DNA of 57,982 nt, taken from the NCBI GenBank assembly GCA_902584445.1, contig CACHZY010000010.1, positions 1 to 57,982 of the forward strand. The letters are read 5' to 3'. Within the stretch, counting starts at the first letter, position 1, and each line of letters begins with the position of its first letter. The translations under genes and the position numbers were made by a program. This document shows positions 53,474-57,982 of this stretch, piece after piece. This DNA is from an uncultured Bacteroidota bacterium (GTDB lineage: Bacteria > Bacteroidota > Bacteroidia > Flavobacteriales > Flavobacteriaceae). Below the pieces are notes generated by a model that ran no database searches, had not been told where the DNA came from, and saw only the letters and a list, made by a program, of their open reading frames with translations.

Positions 53474-55078
53474 TTAGTTATATCCCTCATTTTGAGGATA
53501 GCCTGCACCTAAAAGGTCAATAACTCCTTGAGGTATAGGTAGATTAATCATATGAGGTTTATATTCCTCCATAGGATTAACGTGATTTCTAGAGTAGTAC
53601 TCATTTAATAATGGAGAGTTCATGTGATCCATTAAATATTCAAATAGTAACCCTTTTCTTTTCAAACTGAACCAGCGTTGCCCCTCAAAAGCTAATTCTC
53701 TAGCTCTTTCCTCAAAAATATTTTTTATGGTTACATTTGATTGTGGAGCTACACCTGCCCTAGATCTCACGATATTTAAATATTCCAGAGCTTTTGAGCT
53801 ATTTCCAGATTCAAGATGTGCTTCTGCTCCTATTAAATAAGTTTCTGCCAACCTGTAAACCATTATATTTTTAAAATGCATCCTATCGGTTGGATCAATA
53901 TTAGAGTCGAAAAATTTTAAAACACCTGGGCTTTGTCTTTTGAAATACATAAAAAAGTCATCATCCTGGGCCTTGTTTTCATATAGATCTAGCGGATCTC
54001 CAAGTTTCTTTCCACTTGGTAAAGTTTTTTCATCATTGTAGAGATACTCGAAAATGTAATAACTATTTTTTCGTTTATCGTTCAAATCTTGATTTATAAG
54101 ATCTACTGCATAAGGGTTAAGTGTAATGAAACCAAAACCATCACCACCATTTTGAATTGATTGAGTTAGACCTGGCACTGCTGAATAGTGAGCGACTGTT
54201 TGCCAATTTAATTGGTGCCAGGCTCCTCCTCCTATGGTATTTTTTTCAAAATTAATTGCAAAAAGTGTCTCTGAATGATTGAGTTCTCCTTCAAAAACTT
54301 TGTCAACACTTACTAGAGAGTAGGGCCCATTATTAATAATCGATTCAACAATATCAGCAGCCTTTTCATAATTTTTTTGCCACATTTCTACCTTAGCTCT
54401 TAAATGATCTACCGACCCCTTAGTCCATCTACCAAATTGGGTTGTAGAGTAATTAAGGTTTTGACTTGCAAATTCCAAATCATCTCTAATTTGTCTGAAA
54501 ATCTCCTCCTCGGTCGATTTTTTGCTTGGTCTTTCAAATGCAGTTTCAGGTGAAGTAGGTTCAGTTTTAATATAAATATTAGTAAATAGTCTGTAGAGAG
54601 TAAAATATGAATTCGCTCTGAAGGTTTTTGCCTCTGAAAGGTCTTTTAATAAGGATGGATCGGAATTTCCTGACTCGATTAATAAGTTTGCCCCTTTGAT
54701 AATTGAATTTGCAATATCTATAATCTTGTAATTATGTCCCCAGAAATATCCATATGCTGCTTCCGTACCGTAGTCGGCTCCAAGTCCACAGCCCCAAAAA
54801 CAATTGCTAAACAATGAGATTTCTCCATCAACTCCAGCAGAGATATCGCTTTTAGCTTGAAGAATAAGAGGCACAGCCCCGTTAAACCAGTCTCGCTGAT
54901 ATGGCTCTCTGTTAAGTGAATATAATCCAACTACAGCATTTGATATCCCATCTGAGCTTGAGTAAAGAAAATCAACTGAATTTTTGGACAATAATTCGTC
55001 CTTAAGAAAATCTTTTTCATAACATGATACTAGAGTTATTAAGAAAAAACAATAAAGAAAAGTTTTAATTTTTATCAT
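53474..55078 (-). CDS. SusD-like outer-membrane glycan-binding lipoprotein
   Basis: 534 residues. Lipoprotein leader with cysteine C19 (LITLVSCYEKDF). The helical SusD/RagB fold is indicated by KTFRANSYFTLYRLFTNIY, the later YRLAETYLIGAEAHLESGN, LEYLNIVRSRAGV and the C-terminal ERARELAFEGQRWFSLKRKG, all family standards. It caps the SusC channel and hands oligosaccharides to it. It lies 11 bases after susC and 26 before the glycan-binding gene, so one operon. Confidence 0.95.
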   Translation of the reverse strand: MIKIKTFLYCFFLITLVSCYEKDFLKDELLSKNSVDFLYSSSDGISNAVVGLYSLNREPYQRDWFNGAVPLILQAKSDISAGVDGEISLFSNCFWGCGLGADYGTEAAYGYFWGHNYKIIDIANSIIKGANLLIESGNSDPSLLKDLSEAKTFRANSYFTLYRLFTNIYIKTEPTSPETAFERPSKKSTEEEIFRQIRDDLEFASQNLNYSTTQFGRWTKGSVDHLRAKVEMWQKNYEKAADIVESIINNGPYSLVSVDKVFEGELNHSETLFAINFEKNTIGGGAWHQLNWQTVAHYSAVPGLTQSIQNGGDGFGFITLNPYAVDLINQDLNDKRKNSYYIFEYLYNDEKTLPSGKKLGDPLDLYENKAQDDDFFMYFKRQSPGVLKFFDSNIDPTDRMHFKNIMVYRLAETYLIGAEAHLESGNSSKALEYLNIVRSRAGVAPQSNVTIKNIFEERARELAFEGQRWFSLKRKGLLFEYLMDHMNSPLLNEYYSRNHVNPMEEYKPHMINLPIPQGVIDLLGAGYPQNEGYN

Positions 55079-55089
55079 AATTTCTTGAT

Positions 55090-57982
55090 TTAAAAATTCA
55101 ATTTTAGTCCCAAAGTCATATTCAATGTCTCTGGAAAAACACCAGCTCTAAGATCCTGTTCAGGTGAATAAGACAAAAAATCTGTCATTGTAAATAAATT
55201 TGTTCCAGTGAAATATAATCTCCCTGACTTAAGATTAAATAAATCATTAATGTTTGAATTAAAATTGTATCCAACTGTAACAGTTCTTAAGCGCATATAA
55301 GATGCATCCTGTGCTGCAAAAGAATTTAAATGTTTAAGCCACGCAGCATTTGCATTTGCCTTTGGCCATAACAAAGAGGGATTGTTATCAGTGTAATACG
55401 GTACAACTGGACCATTCATTTCAGCCTTCCAGAACTCACCGTTAGCTAGAATAGAATTAATCCTAGTTACTCCCTGAACGATATAAAAATCTGCAAAAAG
55501 ATCAAAATCCTTATACCGTAAAGTAGTATTAAATGATCCGTACCAATCTGGGTCAGTATTTGTAAAAATATTGTCTTCAATATCTATCAATCCATCATTG
55601 TTTTGATCAATTACTTTTATATGGCCTGGCTTAGCACCAATTTCTGCGAAAACTGGACTTCCAGGTAATAGATCAGCTTCTTGATAAATACCATCATATT
55701 GTGGTTGCCACAAGGAATTAATAGATTCACCAATTGAAAGCCTTCTTCCAGAGGAATCAGTAATGTCAATAAAATACTCTTCTCCTGTTTCTGGATTAAT
55801 TTGCGTCTCTCCAGTAAGTGAAATGATCTGATTTTTATTTTTTGACCACATTATTCCCATATCAAATGTCAAATCTGTTTTATTAATAAGTGATCCATTC
55901 AATGAAAGTTCTAAACCCTGATTTTGAAGCTCTCCAACGTTGAACCTAGTAACATTAAAACCAGTCGAGGATGCTAGCTGTCTATCCAATAATAAGTCAG
56001 AAGTTGTAGCTTTATAATATTCTAATGTTCCCCTTAACAAGTTTGTAAATAAAGCAAAATCAACCCCAGCATTTAAGGTTGTGGTAGTCTCCCATTTTAA
56101 ATCTGGGTTTCTAAGTCTTGAGGATGCAGATGAACCACTTACGGTTGAATTTCCGAATACATAAGGATTATAATCAGCCACTCCTAGGGATTCAAGTGGG
56201 TTTATTCCCTGATTTCCCGTTGACCCATAACTTAACCGTAACTTTAGTTGATCAATGTATTCTAATTTTAAGTCTTCTTCAACTTTATATGCAATGGAAA
56301 CAGCAGGAAAATAACCCCATTTGTTATTTTCAGAAAAAACGGATGCTCCATCAGCTCTAGTAGTGAATTCTAAAAGATATTTATTCTGAAATGAGTACCT
56401 AAATCGGCCCATAAAGGACAAAACCCTCCTTCTCCAAACATCCCTACTATTTGCCAGTAATTCAGACGCTAATCCATTATACTGTAATGCGTCATTCACA
56501 AAATCAGATTTATCCAGCTGATTATATTTAAAATTTTGCTCGTCATATGCATGAACCCCTGTAAAATCCAGATTATGAATATCATTATTTAGAATTTTAC
56601 AGATTAAAATGTGTTCAATTAATAATTGCTTGTATTGAGTGTCGGTTAAAACACCTATTCCATTGTTTCCTTCATCTCCTGCAGAGTGCCTTGAAGAGCG
56701 ATATATTCCTTGATCAGTGTTTCTATTCCTAAAAAATGTTTTTAGTGAATATGTGATATTTTCGTTAAAGTCATAATTAAATTTTAAACTAACATCAGTG
56801 AGATTTGTTTCCTGTTCATTATTTGACTCATTTTGGTCCCATAGAGGATTTATCGCAACTGAATTTTCTTGGCCTAAAAAATATTTTACTAAATTACCCT
56901 CATCATCGAATGGTTTTGCAATAGGGCTTAAACTTGATAAGAAAATTCCACCCGTCTCAAATTCTTGCAAAGCATTTTGAATATTAATTATGCCATCTAG
57001 ACTTAGTTTATCTGTAAGCTGATGGCTGTAGTTAAGTTTAAACTGTAATCGATTAAATGCAGAGTTAGGAATAATACCATCTTGAGAAAAATAATTCATA
57101 CTGGAATAAATGCTTGATTTTTCGGTTCCAGAGGAGTAGCTTATTGAATGATTAGTCAAAAGGGCATCCCTCAGGGCTAGATCCTCCCAGTTAACGAAAT
57201 TTTCATTATTAATAAGATCTAATTCAAATTCTTCCCAAACGAATTTAGTTGGTGGTTTTGCTAACCCAGTTCGTGCTCTCCACGCATCCATTTTATAATT
57301 AAAGAAACCTACTGGATTGTACATATCAAAATTTTTGGTTAATGTTTGTGTAGTAACATAACCAGAGTAGTTAAAACTTGAATAGCCTTTTTGAGCCCTT
57401 TTAGTTGAAACTAAAACAACTCCGTTGGATGCACGAGCTCCATAAATAGCCGTCGATGCCGCATCTTTTAAAATTTCTATACTTTTAATATCATCAGGTG
57501 ATATGTCATTTAAATTGTCAAAAGGAAGACCATCTACAATTATTAAAGGATTATTCCCTCCAGCAACAGAAACATTACCTCGAATAATAATATTAGAGGA
57601 ACCTCCTGGTCTTGGGTCTCCCAAATTCACCTGCACGCCAGCAGCCCTTCCTCGTAATAACTCAGAAACATTGGTAGTAGGGATTTGATTTGCTTTATCA
57701 ACCTCTACACTTGCTACTGATCCAACTAGATTACTTTTACGTTGGGAACCATAACCTACAACAACTATTTCATCAAGAGCATCTAACTCTGGTAGTAAAT
57801 AAATATCGATGAATTCTTGTTCAGCAATTTTAACCGAAAATGTTTTATATCCTAAATAACTAAATAGATATTCATCACCCTTTGAAAAGTTAGTCAAAGT
57901 AAATTCTCCATTAAAATCAGATATTTGACCGTCGCCTGTCAAGTTATTATATATGTTTACACCAGGAATTGGTTGATTTGTA
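55090..57982 (-). CDS. SusC-family TonB-dependent transporter (5' end beyond window)
   Basis: At least 964 residues, open to the right edge, so the signal peptide lies outside. The visible part begins inside the carboxypeptidase-like beta-sandwich (PIPGVNIYNNLTGDG, FSYLGYKTFSV), then the plug with LPELDALDEIVVVGYGSQ and the SusC marks IVDGLPFDNLNDISPDDI and SIEILKDAASTAIYGARASNG (split: KDAASTAIYGARASNG). The barrel ends with YSPEQDLRAGVFPETLNMT and an aromatic end residue (GLKLNF). It imports oligosaccharides driven by TonB-ExbBD; the exb operon in the window could supply this. Paired with susD and GH16 genes: probable laminarin uptake. Confidence 0.95.
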   Translation of the reverse strand, partial: TNQPIPGVNIYNNLTGDGQISDFNGEFTLTNFSKGDEYLFSYLGYKTFSVKIAEQEFIDIYLLPELDALDEIVVVGYGSQRKSNLVGSVASVEVDKANQIPTTNVSELLRGRAAGVQVNLGDPRPGGSSNIIIRGNVSVAGGNNPLIIVDGLPFDNLNDISPDDIKSIEILKDAASTAIYGARASNGVVLVSTKRAQKGYSSFNYSGYVTTQTLTKNFDMYNPVGFFNYKMDAWRARTGLAKPPTKFVWEEFELDLINNENFVNWEDLALRDALLTNHSISYSSGTEKSSIYSSMNYFSQDGIIPNSAFNRLQFKLNYSHQLTDKLSLDGIINIQNALQEFETGGIFLSSLSPIAKPFDDEGNLVKYFLGQENSVAINPLWDQNESNNEQETNLTDVSLKFNYDFNENITYSLKTFFRNRNTDQGIYRSSRHSAGDEGNNGIGVLTDTQYKQLLIEHILICKILNNDIHNLDFTGVHAYDEQNFKYNQLDKSDFVNDALQYNGLASELLANSRDVWRRRVLSFMGRFRYSFQNKYLLEFTTRADGASVFSENNKWGYFPAVSIAYKVEEDLKLEYIDQLKLRLSYGSTGNQGINPLESLGVADYNPYVFGNSTVSGSSASSRLRNPDLKWETTTTLNAGVDFALFTNLLRGTLEYYKATTSDLLLDRQLASSTGFNVTRFNVGELQNQGLELSLNGSLINKTDLTFDMGIMWSKNKNQIISLTGETQINPETGEEYFIDITDSSGRRLSIGESINSLWQPQYDGIYQEADLLPGSPVFAEIGAKPGHIKVIDQNNDGLIDIEDNIFTNTDPDWYGSFNTTLRYKDFDLFADFYIVQGVTRINSILANGEFWKAEMNGPVVPYYTDNNPSLLWPKANANAAWLKHLNSFAAQDASYMRLRTVTVGYNFNSNINDLFNLKSGRLYFTGTNLFTMTDFLSYSPEQDLRAGVFPETLNMTLGLKLNF

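Overview
The window looks like a chromosomal segment of an AT-rich marine flavobacterium (phylum Bacteroidota). The signs are a SusC/SusD pair with GH16 laminarinase-type genes, PorT- and ExbB/ExbD-type genes beside rpoN, many lipoprotein leaders ending in SC or FSQ, promoters of the TTG-N17-TAnnTTTG kind, and reduced Shine-Dalgarno signals. No plasmid or phage structural genes are seen.

Layout. (1) 1-8.7 kb, + strand: housekeeping genes nadB (cut by the left edge), nadC, pyrH, frr, an MMPL/RND exporter, asnS and rpoN. (2) 8.7-11.8 kb, - strand: an exbB / four-helix membrane protein / exbD / exbD operon closed by a clear terminator, then a PorT-like beta-barrel gene. (3) 12-20.4 kb: an amino-sugar or glycan cluster. 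On + are an enolase-superfamily enzyme, a sodium:sugar symporter and a PfkB sugar kinase. On - are a GH20 hexosaminidase, a NagX/HGSNAT-like membrane acyltransferase and a SIS-domain sugar isomerase. A 48-residue membrane protein lies between the two arms. (4) 21.27-35.76 kb: an island between two copies of the 3' end of a tRNA-Ser gene, with an integrase remnant beside the distal copy. (5) 35.8-49.3 kb: tRNA-Ser, tatD, a retropepsin-like protein, sucAB, umuC-umuD, fadBA, an SCP2 protein and etfBA. (6) 49.3-58.0 kb, - strand: a polysaccharide utilisation locus. It has susC (cut by the right edge), susD, a surface glycan-binding lipoprotein with a duplicated C-terminal domain, a terminator, and two GH16 genes, of which the last has no ordinary start codon.

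The most interesting part is the island. It encodes almost only proteases and one ion channel, and nearly all products carry export signals: a CHAT protease, two papain-like (C1) proteases with MORN-like tails, a PrsW-type intramembrane protease, a pentameric ligand-gated ion channel homologue translationally overlapped with one C1 protease, and a tight operon of an M48 metalloprotease with two caspase-like proteases (one with TPRs, one with MORN/YwqK-type repeats). All catalytic residues that can be checked are present. The arrangement suggests an envelope-located protease cascade coupled to an ion channel, possibly a stress, conflict or cell-death module. Function is inferred from domains only.

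The rest works as ordinary marine flavobacterial metabolism: uptake and cleavage of beta-1,3-glucans through the SusCD locus, breakdown of N-acetylhexosamine glycans, and beta-oxidation (fadBA) with electrons leaving through EtfBA.
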